Positions 54,843-64,000 of a stretch of 64,000 nucleotides of DNA are shown here, in pieces. Where the stretch lies: contig JAHUUL010000005.1 in NCBI GenBank assembly GCA_019218415.1, positions 1-64,000 of the forward strand. The letters are read 5' to 3'. How positions within the stretch are numbered: the first letter of the stretch is position 1; each line of letters opens with the position of its first letter. This DNA is from Dermabacteraceae bacterium TAE3-ERU27. Lineage in GTDB: Bacteria > Actinomycetota > Actinomycetes > Actinomycetales > Dermabacteraceae. Made by a program: the position numbers and the translations under genes. The notes under the pieces are model-generated. The model was not told the DNA's origin. It searched no databases and saw only the letters and a program-made list of their open reading frames with translations.

Positions 54843-57428
54843 TTAGGCCTCGGTTCCCTGCCCGTCCTCTGCGGTGTCCGCGTCGGGCAGGCTCACCTCT
54901 TCGCTGCGCGCTTCGGTGATCGCCTCTACGCTCACTTCGTCGCTGACGGGCGACAGCTCGCCGTCCGCTCCGCGCCGGGAGAAATCGAATTCTCCCAGGA
55001 TTCCTTCGCCGTGCGCGTCGATCACGATCTTGTCGCCCGGGCGTACCTGGCCGAACAGGATCTTCTCGCTCAGCACGTCTTCGATATCGCGCTGGATGGT
55101 ACGGCGCAGCGGGCGCGCGCCCAGGACCGGGTCGTAGCCCTTTTCCGCCAGCAGGTTCTTCGCCGCCGGGGTGAGTTCCAGCGCCATGTCCTTCTCGTGC
55201 AGGCGGGAATCGAGCTTCGCGATCATCAGGTCCACGATCTGCACGATCTCCTCCTGCAACAGCTGCGGGAACACCACGATATCGTCCACGCGGTTCAGGA
55301 ACTCGGGGCGGAAGTGCTGCTTCAGCTCTTCGTTCACCTTAGCCTTCATCCGCTCGTAGTTCGTGGACAGTTCGCCACCCGCCTGGAAGCCCATCTGCAC
55401 GCCCTTGGCGATGTCGCGGGTACCCAGGTTGGTGGTCATGATGATGACGGTGTTCTTGAAGTCCACGTTGCGGCCCTGACTGTCGGTCAGGCGACCATCC
55501 TCCAGGATCTGCAACAGCGAGTTGAAGATGTCCACGTGGGCCTTTTCGACCTCGTCGAACAGCACCACGCTGAACGGCTTGCGGCGCACCTTTTCGGTGA
55601 GCTGGCCGCCCTCGTCGTAACCGACGTAGCCGGGGGGCGAACCGAACAGGCGCGAAGCGGTGTGCTTCTCCCCGAACTCGGACATGTCGAGCTGAATCAG
55701 GGCGTCCTCGTCACCGAACAGGAACTCGGCGAGCGCCTTCGCCAGCTCGGTCTTACCGACGCCGGTCGGACCTGCGAAGATGAACGAACCGCCGGGGCGC
55801 TTCGGGTCTTTCAGGCCCGCGCGGGTGCGGCGGATCGCCTGGCTGAGCGCCTTAATAGCGGCGTCCTGGCCGATGACGCGCTTGTGCAGCTCGGCTTCCA
55901 TGTTGAGCAGACGCGAAGATTCTTCCTCGGTCAGCTTCACGATCGGGATACCGGTAGCGGCCGCCAGCACCTCTGCGATGACGTCCTCGCTAACGGTGGA
56001 GACGACATCCGAGTCGCCCTCGCGCCAGGCCTTTTCCTTAGCGTCGCGCTCCTGCTGGAGCTTCTGCTCGGTGTCGCGCAGCGCGGCGGCCTTTTCGAAG
56101 TCCTGCTCGTCGATGGCGGACTCTTTATCCTTGCGGGTCTGTTCGATCCGCTTGTCGTATTCCTTCAGTTCCGGCGGCGCGGTGAGGCGACGGATGCGCA
56201 GGCGCGCCCCGGCCTCGTCGATCAGGTCGATCGCCTTGTCCGGCAGGAAGCGGTCGTTCACGTAGCGGTCGGCCAGGTTTGCGGCCGCCACCAGAGCGCC
56301 GTCGGTGATGGTCACCTTGTGGTGCGCCTCGTAGCGGTCGCGCAGGCCGCGCAGGATCTCGATGGTGTGGGCGATGCTCGGCTCGTTCACCTGGACCGGC
56401 TGGAAGCGGCGCTCCAGCGCGGCGTCCTTTTCGATGTGCTTGCGGTATTCGTCCAGCGTGGTCGCGCCGATGGTCTGCAGTTCGCCGCGCGCCAGCATCG
56501 GCTTGAGGATGCTGGCGGCGTCGATCGCGCCCTCGGCCGCGCCCGCGCCGACGAGGGAGTGGATCTCGTCGATAAACAGGATGATGTCGCCGCGCGTGCG
56601 GATCTCTTTCAGCACCTTCTTGAGGCGCTCTTCGAAGTCGCCACGGTAGCGGGAACCTGCCACCAGGGAGCCGAGGTCCAGGGTGTAAAGCTGCTTGTCC
56701 TTGAGCGTTTCGGGGACGTCGCCACGCACGATGGACTGCGCCAGGCCTTCCACCACGGCGGACTTGCCGACGCCCGGTTCGCCGATCAGCACGGGGTTGT
56801 TCTTCGTGCGGCGGCTGAGCACCTGCATGACTCGCTCCGCCTCGGCGGCACGGCCGATGACAGGATCGAGCTGTCCCTCGCGGGCGGCCTGGGTCAGGTT
56901 GCGCCCGAACTGGTCCAGGATGAGGGAGCCGGAGGGCTGGCCTTCGGCGGGGCCGCCCGCGTTAACGGTTTCCTTGCCCTGGTATCCGGAGAGCAGGTCC
57001 ATGACCTCCTGGCGTACCGCCGACGGGTTCGCCTTAAGGCGCACCAGTACCTTGACGGCCACGCCTTCGCCCTCGCGCAGCAGGCCGAGCAGGATGTGTT
57101 CGGTGCCGATGTAGTTGTGGCCGAGCTGCAGCGCCTCGCGCAGGGACAGCTCGAACATCTTCTTGGCTCGGGGTGTGAAGGGGATGTGCCCGGTCGGGGC
57201 CTGGTTGCCCTCACCGATGATGTCGCGCACCTGCTCCCGGGTGTCTTCCAGGTTGATCCCGAGCGCGGCGAGCGCCTTGGACCCGACGCCCTCGTTCTCG
57301 TGGATCAGCCCGAGCAGGATGTGCTCGGTGCCGATGTAGTTGTGGTTGAGCAGGCGGGCTTCGTCCTGCGCGAGCACCACGACGCGCCGGGCGCGGTCGG
57401 TGAAGCGTTCGAACATCTTTCTCCCCAT
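54843..57428 (-). CDS. clpC: ClpC ATPase, Hsp100 unfoldase of the ClpP protease
   Basis: Hexameric AAA+ unfoldase that feeds substrates to ClpP. The 861-aa protein has an N-terminal double Clp-N repeat ([32 protein letters not shown]), a first AAA domain ([33 protein letters not shown]), the UVR motif ([18 protein letters not shown]), a second AAA domain ([27 protein letters not shown]) and the ClpP-contacting LGF-type loop region. It is divergent from mqo. A ClgR-like operator lies 54 bp before its start. Confidence 0.97.
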   Translation of the reverse strand: MGRKMFERFTDRARRVVVLAQDEARLLNHNYIGTEHILLGLIHENEGVGSKALAALGINLEDTREQVRDIIGEGNQAPTGHIPFTPRAKKMFELSLREALQLGHNYIGTEHILLGLLREGEGVAVKVLVRLKANPSAVRQEVMDLLSGYQGKETVNAGGPAEGQPSGSLILDQFGRNLTQAAREGQLDPVIGRAAEAERVMQVLSRRTKNNPVLIGEPGVGKSAVVEGLAQSIVRGDVPETLKDKQLYTLDLGSLVAGSRYRGDFEERLKKVLKEIRTRGDIILFIDEIHSLVGAGAAEGAIDAASILKPMLARGELQTIGATTLDEYRKHIEKDAALERRFQPVQVNEPSIAHTIEILRGLRDRYEAHHKVTITDGALVAAANLADRYVNDRFLPDKAIDLIDEAGARLRIRRLTAPPELKEYDKRIEQTRKDKESAIDEQDFEKAAALRDTEQKLQQERDAKEKAWREGDSDVVSTVSEDVIAEVLAAATGIPIVKLTEEESSRLLNMEAELHKRVIGQDAAIKALSQAIRRTRAGLKDPKRPGGSFIFAGPTGVGKTELAKALAEFLFGDEDALIQLDMSEFGEKHTASRLFGSPPGYVGYDEGGQLTEKVRRKPFSVVLFDEVEKAHVDIFNSLLQILEDGRLTDSQGRNVDFKNTVIIMTTNLGTRDIAKGVQMGFQAGGELSTNYERMKAKVNEELKQHFRPEFLNRVDDIVVFPQLLQEEIVQIVDLMIAKLDSRLHEKDMALELTPAAKNLLAEKGYDPVLGARPLRRTIQRDIEDVLSEKILFGQVRPGDKIVIDAHGEGILGEFDFSRRGADGELSPVSDEVSVEAITEARSEEVSLPDADTAEDGQGTEA

Positions 57429-57481
57429 CTATATGAAGTGTCGTTGTGAGCCTAGTGGCTTTCGCGCACCGGATGGCGCGT

Positions 57482-57499
57482 GTTCGCAATCGGCGTGAT
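57482..57499 (-). promoter_or_regulatory. ClgR-like operator upstream of clpC
   Basis: On the minus strand ATCACGCCGATTGCGAAC fits the published ClgR consensus WNNWCGCYNANRGCGWWS at all but one defined position (T instead of R before GCG). It lies 54 bp before the clpC start, in the clpC-mqo divergent region. ClgR activates clpC and clpP genes in corynebacteria and streptomycetes. Confidence 0.6.
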
Positions 57500-57564
57500 T
57501 ATGCGTCCCGGTTCTCGCGCGGTTTGGGCGGCTATGCTCGCCTGTGGAGACGTGAGGAGCAAGC

Positions 57565-59049
57565 ATGACGACACCCCCAGATGAGATCGAAACTGCCGAC
57601 GCGGTGCTGGTGGGCGGAGGGATCGCCTCCGCCACGCTGGCCGCGATGCTGACCGAACTGCAACCGCAGTGGCGGGTGGTGGTGTTGGAGAGGCTTTCCG
57701 CCCCCGGTCAGGAAAGCTCGGATGCCTGGAATAACGCGGGCACGGGGCACAGCGCGCTGTGCGAGCTGAACTACACACCGCAGGCTGCCGACGGCAGCGT
57801 GGATACGGCCAAGGCGCTGCGCGTGAACAGCCAGTTCCAGGCCTCCCGCGAGTTCTGGTCGTTCCTGTTGGAGCACGGCGCGCTCGGTGAGGCTAGCGAG
57901 TTCATCAACCCGGTGCCGCACATGAGTTTCGTTAGCGGCGCTGCCGACGTCGATTTTCTGCGCCGCAGGCACGCGGCCCTGGCAGCGCACCCCCTGTTTT
58001 CTTCCCTTGCGTTCAGTGACGATCCGGGCAGGGTTAGCGAGTGGGCTCCCCTGGTCATCTCCGGCCGCGAGGTCGGCTCCCCGGTGGCGGCGACCCGCAG
58101 CGCGGAGGGCAGCGACGTAGATTTCGGCGCGCTCACCCGTAAGTTGCTCGCGCACGCGGGTAACGCGGGGGCGACCGCGTTCCGGACCGGCTGCGAGGTA
58201 AGAGGGCTGCGCCGGGTAGGAAAGCGTCACTGGGGAGTCATGTACCGTCAGGCGGGGCGCTCCCACCTGGTGCGTGCCCCGTTCGTTTTCGTCGGCGCGG
58301 GCGGCCGGGCGCTACCGCTGCTGCAAAAGGCCGGGATTGCCGAGATTCGCGGATACGGTGGTTTCCCGATCTCCGGCCAGTGGCTGCGCTGCACCAACCC
58401 GGAGGTGGTGGCACGGCACGAGGCCAAGGTTTACGGCAAGGCTGCCGTGGGGGCGCCGCCGATGAGCGTGCCGCACCTGGACACCCGCTACATAGACGGC
58501 AAGAAGGGGCTGCTGTTTGGCCCCTATGCGGGCTGGTCACCCAAGTTCCTGCGCCACGGCAGCCCGCTCGATCTGCCGCTGTCCCTGCGCCCCGGCAATC
58601 TGCTGCCGATGATGCAGGTCGGCATCGACAACCTGGACCTGACCGCCTACCTGGTGCGAGAGGTTGCCGCGACCCGCAAGGCACGGCTGGCGGCCCTGCG
58701 CGAGTATTTCCCCGAGGCGCGGGACGAGGACTGGGAAAGCGTCACCGCGGGGCAGCGGGTGCAGGTCATAGCGCCCCATCCGCAAAAACGCGGGGTGTTG
58801 CAGTTTGGCACGGAGCTGATCACCTCCGCCGACGGCTCACTGGGCGGTCTGCTCGGGGCCTCCCCCGGCGCTTCCACCGCGGTCACGGTGGCCTGCGATC
58901 TGCTGCGGCGCTGCTTCCCGGAAAAGTGGGGCGGCTGGGAACCCACGCTGCTAAAGATGGTGCCCAGCCTCGGAAAGGACCTGACCAAGGACGCCGACGC
59001 AGCCCGGCAGAGCCTGGCGCGCACGGCAAAGATTCTGGGCCTACTTTAG
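57565..59049 (+). CDS. mqo: Malate:quinone oxidoreductase
   Basis: FAD-dependent, membrane-associated oxidation of malate to oxaloacetate with electrons passed to menaquinone. The 494-aa protein has the FAD motif AVLVGGGIASATLAAML (about 14-30), WNNAGTGHSALCELNYTP, SFVSGAADVDFLRRRH, GFPISGQWLRC, SVPHLDTRYIDGKKGLLFGPYAG and LGASPGASTAV near the end. Length is normal. GAGGAG lies upstream of the ATG. It ends 58 bp before the mutarotase gene. Confidence 0.96.
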   Translation: MTTPPDEIETADAVLVGGGIASATLAAMLTELQPQWRVVVLERLSAPGQESSDAWNNAGTGHSALCELNYTPQAADGSVDTAKALRVNSQFQASREFWSFLLEHGALGEASEFINPVPHMSFVSGAADVDFLRRRHAALAAHPLFSSLAFSDDPGRVSEWAPLVISGREVGSPVAATRSAEGSDVDFGALTRKLLAHAGNAGATAFRTGCEVRGLRRVGKRHWGVMYRQAGRSHLVRAPFVFVGAGGRALPLLQKAGIAEIRGYGGFPISGQWLRCTNPEVVARHEAKVYGKAAVGAPPMSVPHLDTRYIDGKKGLLFGPYAGWSPKFLRHGSPLDLPLSLRPGNLLPMMQVGIDNLDLTAYLVREVAATRKARLAALREYFPEARDEDWESVTAGQRVQVIAPHPQKRGVLQFGTELITSADGSLGGLLGASPGASTAVTVACDLLRRCFPEKWGGWEPTLLKMVPSLGKDLTKDADAARQSLARTAKILGLL

Positions 59050-59107
59050 AAATCCCGGTATTTACGGGCACCATAGGGGTAACAGCCCCAAGGCAAGGAG
59101 AAAACGC

Positions 59108-60037
59108 ATGAGCTTGGCACGCGACCCGCAGGGCGAGCGTTACACGATCCGCGCGGGAGCCTACGAGGCCGAGATAACGCAGGTCGGGGCAACGCTGGCC
59201 CGCCTGCGCTACGACTCGCGGCCCGTGATCCTGGAGACCCCCGAGGGCGAACCGATGTGGTTCTACCGGGGTGCTCTGGTGGCACCGTGGCCGAACCGGA
59301 TCGCCGATGGCCGCTACACCTGCGATGGCGAAACCTACCAGGTGGCGCTCAGCGAGCCGGAGCGCGGCAACGCCCTGCACGGCCTGGTCTCTTTCCAGGC
59401 TTATGAACTGCTGGAACAGGACGACGACCGGGTGGTGCTGGCCACCACCCTGTTCCCCACCACCGGCTACCCGTTCCATCTGCGCCTAGTGGTCGAGTAT
59501 TCACTCGACGCAGCGGCGGGCCTGCACACCCGCCTAACGGCGGAGAACGTCGGTTCCCGCACCGCCCCCTACGGCTGCTGCCCCCACCCCTACCTGGTTG
59601 CCGGGCCGGAACCGCTGGATACGTGGACGCTCGCGTTCGATGCGCATTCGCAGATGCAGGTGGATCCCGAACGGCTGCTGCCGCTCGGCACCGGCCCGGT
59701 CGATCCGGGAAGCCCGCAGGACTTCCACGGCGAGGGCCGCGTGATCGGCGATACCAAACTGGATACCGCCTTTAGCGATCTGCTGCGCGATTTCGACGGT
59801 AATTCGTTCGTCACCGTCACCGCCCCCGGCGGCACCGGCGTCGAGGTCAGCTTCGGCTACGACTGTTCCTGGGTGCAGATCTACACCGGGGACCGCCCCG
59901 AGCCGGAACTAAACCGCCTCGGTCTGGCGGTGGAGCCGATGACCTGTCCGCCGGACGCCTTCAACTCCGGCATGGATCTGATTCGCCTCGCCCCCGGTCA
60001 GGCGCACAGCGCCAGCTGGCGTATCCGCGCCTGGTAA
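59108..60037 (+). CDS. Aldose 1-epimerase (mutarotase)
   Basis: Interconverts alpha and beta anomers of hexoses. The 309-aa protein has YEAEITQVGATLARLRYDSRPV, LVAPWPNRIADGRYTCDGETY (substrate-side Asn-Arg), NALHGLVSF with one catalytic His, YGCCPHPYLVAG with the second His and LAVEPMTCPPDAFNSG with the catalytic Glu. It follows mqo on the same strand and is closed by a terminator. It is unlike the mutarotase-like protein at 33072 in sequence. Confidence 0.92.
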   Translation: MSLARDPQGERYTIRAGAYEAEITQVGATLARLRYDSRPVILETPEGEPMWFYRGALVAPWPNRIADGRYTCDGETYQVALSEPERGNALHGLVSFQAYELLEQDDDRVVLATTLFPTTGYPFHLRLVVEYSLDAAAGLHTRLTAENVGSRTAPYGCCPHPYLVAGPEPLDTWTLAFDAHSQMQVDPERLLPLGTGPVDPGSPQDFHGEGRVIGDTKLDTAFSDLLRDFDGNSFVTVTAPGGTGVEVSFGYDCSWVQIYTGDRPEPELNRLGLAVEPMTCPPDAFNSGMDLIRLAPGQAHSASWRIRAW

Positions 60038-60092
60038 CTGCGCGCAGCAAGGCAGCCACCGAGGGCCCGACTAAGACCCGGCGCTAAACCAA

Positions 60093-60141
60093 ACGGCTAG
60101 GCCGTGCCTCCCGGATTTCCGGGCGTGCGCGGCCTAGCCGT
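60093..60141. terminator. Terminator between mutarotase and trp operon
   Basis: ACGGCTAGGCCG (60093-60104) pairs with CGGCCTAGCCGT (60130-60141), with an inner CCCGG/CCGGG pair. It lies between convergent genes and ends TCTCTT on the plus strand. Confidence 0.75.
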
Positions 60142-60152
60142 CTCTTATGCGC

Positions 60153-62279
60153 CTAGCGCGTGGCGGCCTTCATCTCGGCCACGAATTCGCGCACGCGCGG
60201 ATAGGCGGCGGTGACGTCCCCCTCCTTGACCGCCCGTTCGATGAGCGCAACCACTGCGGAGCCGGAGATCGCGCCGGCCGCGCCCGCGCCCACGGCCTCG
60301 CGCACGTGTTCGGGCCGGGAGATGCCGAAACCGAGCAGCGCCGGGGGTGCGTCGTAGCTGCGCAGCCTGGCCACCGCCTCGCTCAGCCCCTCGGTACGCG
60401 AGACCACTTCCGCGCCGGTGACGCCTGTGCGGGAGACCGCGTAAACATAGCCGCGCGAATTTTCGGCCACCGCCCGCAGCGTCTCGTCGTCCGCCCCCGG
60501 CGGGGCAATGAAGATCTGGGCGATCCCCGCGCGCTCCGCCGCAGCCACGAAATCGGCGGATTCGCGCACCGGAATGTCGGGCAGCAGCACGGAATCCACC
60601 CCGGCCTGCGCGAGTGCCTGGTAGAACTCGTCCAGGCCCCAGGAGAACGGCAGGTTCCCGTAAACCAGCAGCCCGATCGGCAGCTCCGGGTGGCGTGCGC
60701 GCACGCGGGCGACAATGCCGAGGGCGTCCCTCCCGCTCACTCCCGCTGCGGCTGCCCGCAGGTGGGCGCGCTGAATAGTCGGGCCGTCGGCGACGGGATC
60801 GGAGAACGGCAGGCCGAGCTCGAGCGCATCCGCGCCACCCGCGATTAGTTCCTCGATGATCTGCTCGCTTTCCGCGATCCCGGGATCGCCCAGCATCACG
60901 AACGGCACGAACGCCGCCCCGCGCGCGAAGGCGCGCGCGTAGCGCTCCCCCACCGGCGGCTGCGGCACCTGCGCGGTGACTTCGGCCGCCGGTTTCGCCA
61001 CCACGGGAACGTCCGCGGGAAGCAACGGCGCACCACCCGCTGCCGCCTCATGTCCCGTTTCCTGCGCCGCCGTTTCCTCACCGGGGTGCGTTTCTTGCGC
61101 GGCGGCAAACTGCCTATGCACGTGCGCCAGGTCCTTATCGCCGCGCCCGGAGAGCGACACCAGCAGCACGGTGCCCTCCTCCGCGGTCTGTGCCCGTTTC
61201 AGCGCGTAGGCCAGCGCGTGCGAGGATTCCAGGGCGGGGATGATGCCCTCGTGCCGGGAAAGCAACCGGAACGCTTCCAGGGCCTCATCATCGGTGATTC
61301 CCACGTACCGGGCGCGCCCGCTCGCCGCGAGGTGCGCGTGCTGCGGGCCGACGCCCGGATAGTCCAGCCCGGCTGAGATCGAATGGGATTCCTCCACCTG
61401 TCCCTCTGCGGTGCGCATCAGGTAGGAACGGGCGCCGTGCAAAATACCGATCCTGCCGGCCGCGATGGGGGCGCCGTGGCGGCCGCTTTCCATTCCTTCC
61501 CCGGCAGGCTCCACTCCCACCAGGGAAACGGATTCGTCGGGGATGAAATCGGCAAACATGCCGATGGCGTTGGAGCCGCCACCCACGCAGGCGATCACTT
61601 CGTCGGGTAGGCGGCCGATCCGATCCACGATCTGCTCCCGCGCCTCGGTCGAGATCACGCGGTGGAACTCGCGCACGATGGTCGGGAACGGGTGCGGGCC
61701 CGCCGCCGTACCGAGCAGGTAGTGGCTGGTGGCGAAGCTCGCGGTCCAGTCCCGCAGCGCCTCGTTAACGGCGTCCTTGAGGGTGCCGGAACCGGAATCT
61801 ACCGGCACCACCCGCGCCCCCATCAGCTCCATTCGCTCCACGTTCGGCTGCTGCCGCTCCACGTCGAGCCGCCCCATGTAGACGGTGCATTCCAGACCGA
61901 GCAGCGCGCAGGCCAGCGCGGTTGCGGTGCCGTGCTGCCCCGCCCCGGTCTCCGCGATCACCCTGGTTTTGCCCATGCGTTTGGCGAGCAGCGCCTGGCC
62001 GATCACCTGGTTCGTTTTATGCGCGCCGCCGTGCACCAGGTCCTCGCGCTTGAGGAAGATGCGCGCCCCGCCCGTGAGCGGCAGGTTGCGACATTCGGTG
62101 AGCGGCGTGGGCCTGCCCAGGTAGTCCCGCAGCAGGCCCGACAGTTCGGCCCGGAAGGATTCGTCGGCCATCGCCTCCACGAACGCGGCCTCGAGCTGAT
62201 CGAGCGCGGGCAGCAGCAGTTCGGGCACGTACTGGCCGCCAAACTCACCGAAATATGCGGGTAAGAGGGTCTTTTTCAT
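60153..62279 (-). CDS. Fused tryptophan synthase, beta and alpha chains in one polypeptide
   Basis: A single 708-aa enzyme for the last two reactions of tryptophan synthesis. Residues 1-391 are Trp[18 protein letters not shown], the PLP Lys88 in GGAHKTNQ, catalytic Glu110 in AETGAGQHG, the phosphate loop [12 protein letters not shown] and LSGRGDKD (377-383). Residues about 392-442 are an Ala/Glu/Pro-rich linker. Residues about 443-708 are Trp[17 protein letters not shown], catalytic Glu487 in [10 protein letters not shown] and Asp498 in [10 protein letters not shown], then [27 protein letters not shown]. All key residues are kept. The order beta-alpha is the reverse of the fungal alpha-beta fusion. 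It starts 9 bp after trpCF. Confidence 0.95.
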   Translation of the reverse strand: MKKTLLPAYFGEFGGQYVPELLLPALDQLEAAFVEAMADESFRAELSGLLRDYLGRPTPLTECRNLPLTGGARIFLKREDLVHGGAHKTNQVIGQALLAKRMGKTRVIAETGAGQHGTATALACALLGLECTVYMGRLDVERQQPNVERMELMGARVVPVDSGSGTLKDAVNEALRDWTASFATSHYLLGTAAGPHPFPTIVREFHRVISTEAREQIVDRIGRLPDEVIACVGGGSNAIGMFADFIPDESVSLVGVEPAGEGMESGRHGAPIAAGRIGILHGARSYLMRTAEGQVEESHSISAGLDYPGVGPQHAHLAASGRARYVGITDDEALEAFRLLSRHEGIIPALESSHALAYALKRAQTAEEGTVLLVSLSGRGDKDLAHVHRQFAAAQETHPGEETAAQETGHEAAAGGAPLLPADVPVVAKPAAEVTAQVPQPPVGERYARAFARGAAFVPFVMLGDPGIAESEQIIEELIAGGADALELGLPFSDPVADGPTIQRAHLRAAAAGVSGRDALGIVARVRARHPELPIGLLVYGNLPFSWGLDEFYQALAQAGVDSVLLPDIPVRESADFVAAAERAGIAQIFIAPPGADDETLRAVAENSRGYVYAVSRTGVTGAEVVSRTEGLSEAVARLRSYDAPPALLGFGISRPEHVREAVGAGAAGAISGSAVVALIERAVKEGDVTAAYPRVREFVAEMKAATR

Positions 62280-62288
62280 TGTCTTTCC

Positions 62289-63764
62289 TTAGGCCTTGGG
62301 ATAGCTGCGCAGGTTACGAAACGCGCCGCTAACGCGGGAGGGGTCTTTGCTGCCGGGCAGGTGCGGGTATTCGAGCCGCGAGTTCATGTCTAGCCCCGCG
62401 AAACCGGCGTCGCGGGCCGCGGCCGCGTTTTCCGGCCCGATACCTCCCGCTAGGAGGGAGATTTCGCGCAAGGACTGCGGGATTAGGTGCCAGTCGTGGG
62501 TCTCGCCGCTGCCGGGGCTGGGCGAATCGAACACGAAACGCGACAGCGCCGGATGCTCGGCGAGCGCCTCGGCGGCGGCTTTCCCTGCCGGGGTTTGCGG
62601 GCTGAGCGCGCGCCAGAGCACCACTTCGGGCAGCAGGCGCGCCACCTCATCTAGGAAGGCACGTTCCCCGTCGGCGCTTTCCAGCGGGGCGCGATGCAGC
62701 TGCAGGATGGAGGGTGCGGGGGCGGCGGCAGCGGCGCAGGCCTCGGCGTAGGCCGCGTATTCGCGGGCCACCTCCGCCGGGGTTTTCGCGGTACTTACCA
62801 GCACCCAGCGCAGTTCCGGGGCGGCCGCCACGATCTCGGCCGCGCGCTGCGCGTTTACGTAACGCGGGGAGCCGACGGCGGCGATGATTCCGCCGTGGAG
62901 CGCTCCGCTGGCCGCGGCCAGCCTGCCGGCGTCCGGTTCGGTAATGCCGCAAACCTTGGTTTCGCCATAGAGGAGTTCCCGGCAGGCCGCGTCAATGTCG
63001 GGCTGCCCCGTGAGCTGGCTGCCGACCAGGAACCCCGATACGTGCGGGGCCAGGGCGCGCACGTCACGGTGGCTGCGGATACCGGATTCCGATAGCAGCA
63101 CGGTATCTTTCGCCACCCTGCCCGCCAGGGCCAGCGTTCTGCCGGTATCTATGCTGAGATCGCGCAGGTCACGGTTGTTGACACCGATGATTTTGGCTCC
63201 GTGGGAGAGCGCCCGCGCCATTTCGCTTTCGTCGGAAACCTCGGTGAGCACGTCTAGCCCCAGGGAGTCCGCGCAGTCCGCTAGGCGGGCGTATTCCTCG
63301 TCCGTCAGCACCGACAGCATGAGCAGCGCGGCGTCGGCCCCCGCGAGCCGGGCCGCGTAAAGCTGCGCCTCGTCCACGATGAAGTCCTTGCACAGCACGG
63401 GCAGGTGGGTGCTCGCCGCCACCGTCGCCAGGTGCAGGTAGCTGCCGCCGAAGAAGTCGGGTTCGCACAGCACCGAGATACCCGCCGCGTAGCGGGAATA
63501 CACCGAGGCGATCTGGCCCGGATGGTAGTCCTCACGAATCATGCCGAGGGAGGGCGAGGCCGCCTTGCATTCCATGATGAATCGCGAGCCGCCCCGCTCC
63601 CCCGCCCCGAGCGAGTGATACAGGCTGCGTGCGGAGCGTTGCGGGCGCGGGCTGTTTGCCACCAGTTCTCGGATCGCGCTCAGGTGGGTGCGCCGCTGCG
63701 CGACTATCTTGCCGAGCACGCTTTCGCCGTCGGCCAGCCGGATCTTGCTAAAGCGCCCGCTCAT
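62289..63764 (-). CDS. trpCF: Bifunctional TrpC-TrpF (indoleglycerol-phosphate synthase / PRA isomerase)
   Basis: A 491-aa fused enzyme for two successive steps. Residues 1-265 are TrpC: VLGKIVAQRRTHLSAIREL, FIMECKAASPSLGMIRED with a catalytic Lys, VLCKDFIVDEAQ, GVNNRDL and LSESGIRSHRDV. Residues 267-491 are TrpF: ETKVCGITEPDAGRLAA with catalytic Cys272, AAVGSPRYV, LAGGIGPENAAAA and the catalytic Asp in GLDMNSRLEYPHLPGSKDP. The layout matches enterobacterial and coryneform TrpCF. It overlaps the trpD stop by 4 nt (ATGA). Confidence 0.95.
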   Translation of the reverse strand: MSGRFSKIRLADGESVLGKIVAQRRTHLSAIRELVANSPRPQRSARSLYHSLGAGERGGSRFIMECKAASPSLGMIREDYHPGQIASVYSRYAAGISVLCEPDFFGGSYLHLATVAASTHLPVLCKDFIVDEAQLYAARLAGADAALLMLSVLTDEEYARLADCADSLGLDVLTEVSDESEMARALSHGAKIIGVNNRDLRDLSIDTGRTLALAGRVAKDTVLLSESGIRSHRDVRALAPHVSGFLVGSQLTGQPDIDAACRELLYGETKVCGITEPDAGRLAAASGALHGGIIAAVGSPRYVNAQRAAEIVAAAPELRWVLVSTAKTPAEVAREYAAYAEACAAAAAPAPSILQLHRAPLESADGERAFLDEVARLLPEVVLWRALSPQTPAGKAAAEALAEHPALSRFVFDSPSPGSGETHDWHLIPQSLREISLLAGGIGPENAAAARDAGFAGLDMNSRLEYPHLPGSKDPSRVSGAFRNLRSYPKA

Positions 63765-64000
63765 GCGGCGGCCTCTTGCGCGAGTAGCTGCGCGGAACGG
63801 GAGGCGATCTTTTCCAGGTGGGTCGCCCCCTTGCCGGATGCGACTATTTCGCGGGCTTTCGCTACGCCGTCCGCGATGCTATCGCTGAGCCCGGCAAGGT
63901 AGAAGACCGCGCCCGCGTTGGCGCATACCGCCGCCGCGTGGGCTGGCTGACCGTTACCCGCAAGCAGGGCGCGCAGATCCCGGGCGTTCGCGTCCGCGTC
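63761..64000 (-). CDS. trpD: Anthranilate phosphoribosyltransferase, C-terminal part (cut by window edge)
   Basis: Only the last 79 codons are present. The visible part reads AAAVCANAGAVFYLAGLSDS and then ADGVAKAREIVASGKGATHL, matching the final helices of TrpD, and ends LLAQEAAA. The stop overlaps the trpCF start, so the operon order is trpD-trpCF-trpBA. The catalytic N-terminal regions lie outside the window. Confidence 0.85.
   Translation of the reverse strand, partial: DADANARDLRALLAGNGQPAHAAAVCANAGAVFYLAGLSDSIADGVAKAREIVASGKGATHLEKIASRSAQLLAQEAAA

Noticed and set aside
54750-57449. An 899-codon open frame on the plus strand opposite clpC
   Set aside because: It is the mirror of clpC in a high-GC genome. 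Its product has no recognisable domain, and clpC is complete and convincing.

Overview
This window looks like a chromosomal segment of a high-GC Gram-positive bacterium (Actinobacteria). Menaquinone-type MenG, an FtsB/DivIC protein, an actinobacterial MazG, ClpC, a Pmt-type mannosyltransferase, many GTG starts and the gene order all point there. Three S-layer-homology (SLH) repeats joined to a CAP domain, class Ib ribonucleotide reductase and the general gene set suggest a relative of the Actinomycetaceae, but that family placement is inference. No rRNA, CRISPR array, phage gene or transposase was seen. Two tRNA genes (Gln-TTG, Ala-CGC) are present.

The backbone follows a gene order I know from Mycobacterium tuberculosis Rv0985-Rv1026. 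Here it reads: DUF501-Ppx, ftsB/divIC, eno, mazG, mfd, pth, rplY, prs, glmU (4.7-18.0 kb); then ispE, rsmA, tatD (23.9-26.5 kb); rsmI and pmt (27.2-29.7 kb); and a third block with an Rv0996-like membrane protein, 5-formyl-THF cyclo-ligase, an FmdB zinc ribbon, a SAF-domain protein and mscL (49.3-53.7 kb). Between these lie accessory modules.

Region by region: 0.2-4.6 kb holds menG, nagB, a prolyl-aminopeptidase gene broken by a 4-bp repeat expansion, and type II NADH dehydrogenase. 4.7-18 kb is the cell-division, glycolysis, repair and translation block, with a glutamate decarboxylase gene inserted between prs and rplY. 18.2-20.5 kb has a MarR regulator and an ABC-F ATPase. 20.5-23.7 kb is a sugar ABC importer without its own ATPase. 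29.7-34.9 kb has malQ, a LysR effector domain lacking a DNA-binding domain, a DUF4870 protein, a mutarotase-like protein and a DtxR/MntR-type repressor. 35.2-39.2 kb is nrdIEF behind tandem NrdR-like boxes. 39.2-42.4 kb is a secretion island: a Tat-exported SLH-CAP protein and a convergent pair of paralogous Tat-exported proteins of unknown function. 42.6-49.2 kb has trhO with a small SDR-like gene, a lipoprotein, an inositol-phosphatase-like gene and a molybdate operon whose permease and ATPase are one polypeptide. 54.3-60.1 kb has an ArgA-like acetyltransferase, clpC, mqo and a mutarotase. The window ends inside a trp operon (trpD, trpCF, trpBA) with two fusion enzymes.

The most notable points are the number of domain fusions (DUF501-Ppx, ModB-ModC, TrpC-TrpF, TrpB-TrpA), the twin Tat-exported protein family, the frameshifted peptidase, a 120-bp MITE-like intergenic element and two well-placed regulatory sites (NrdR-like boxes, ClgR-like operator).
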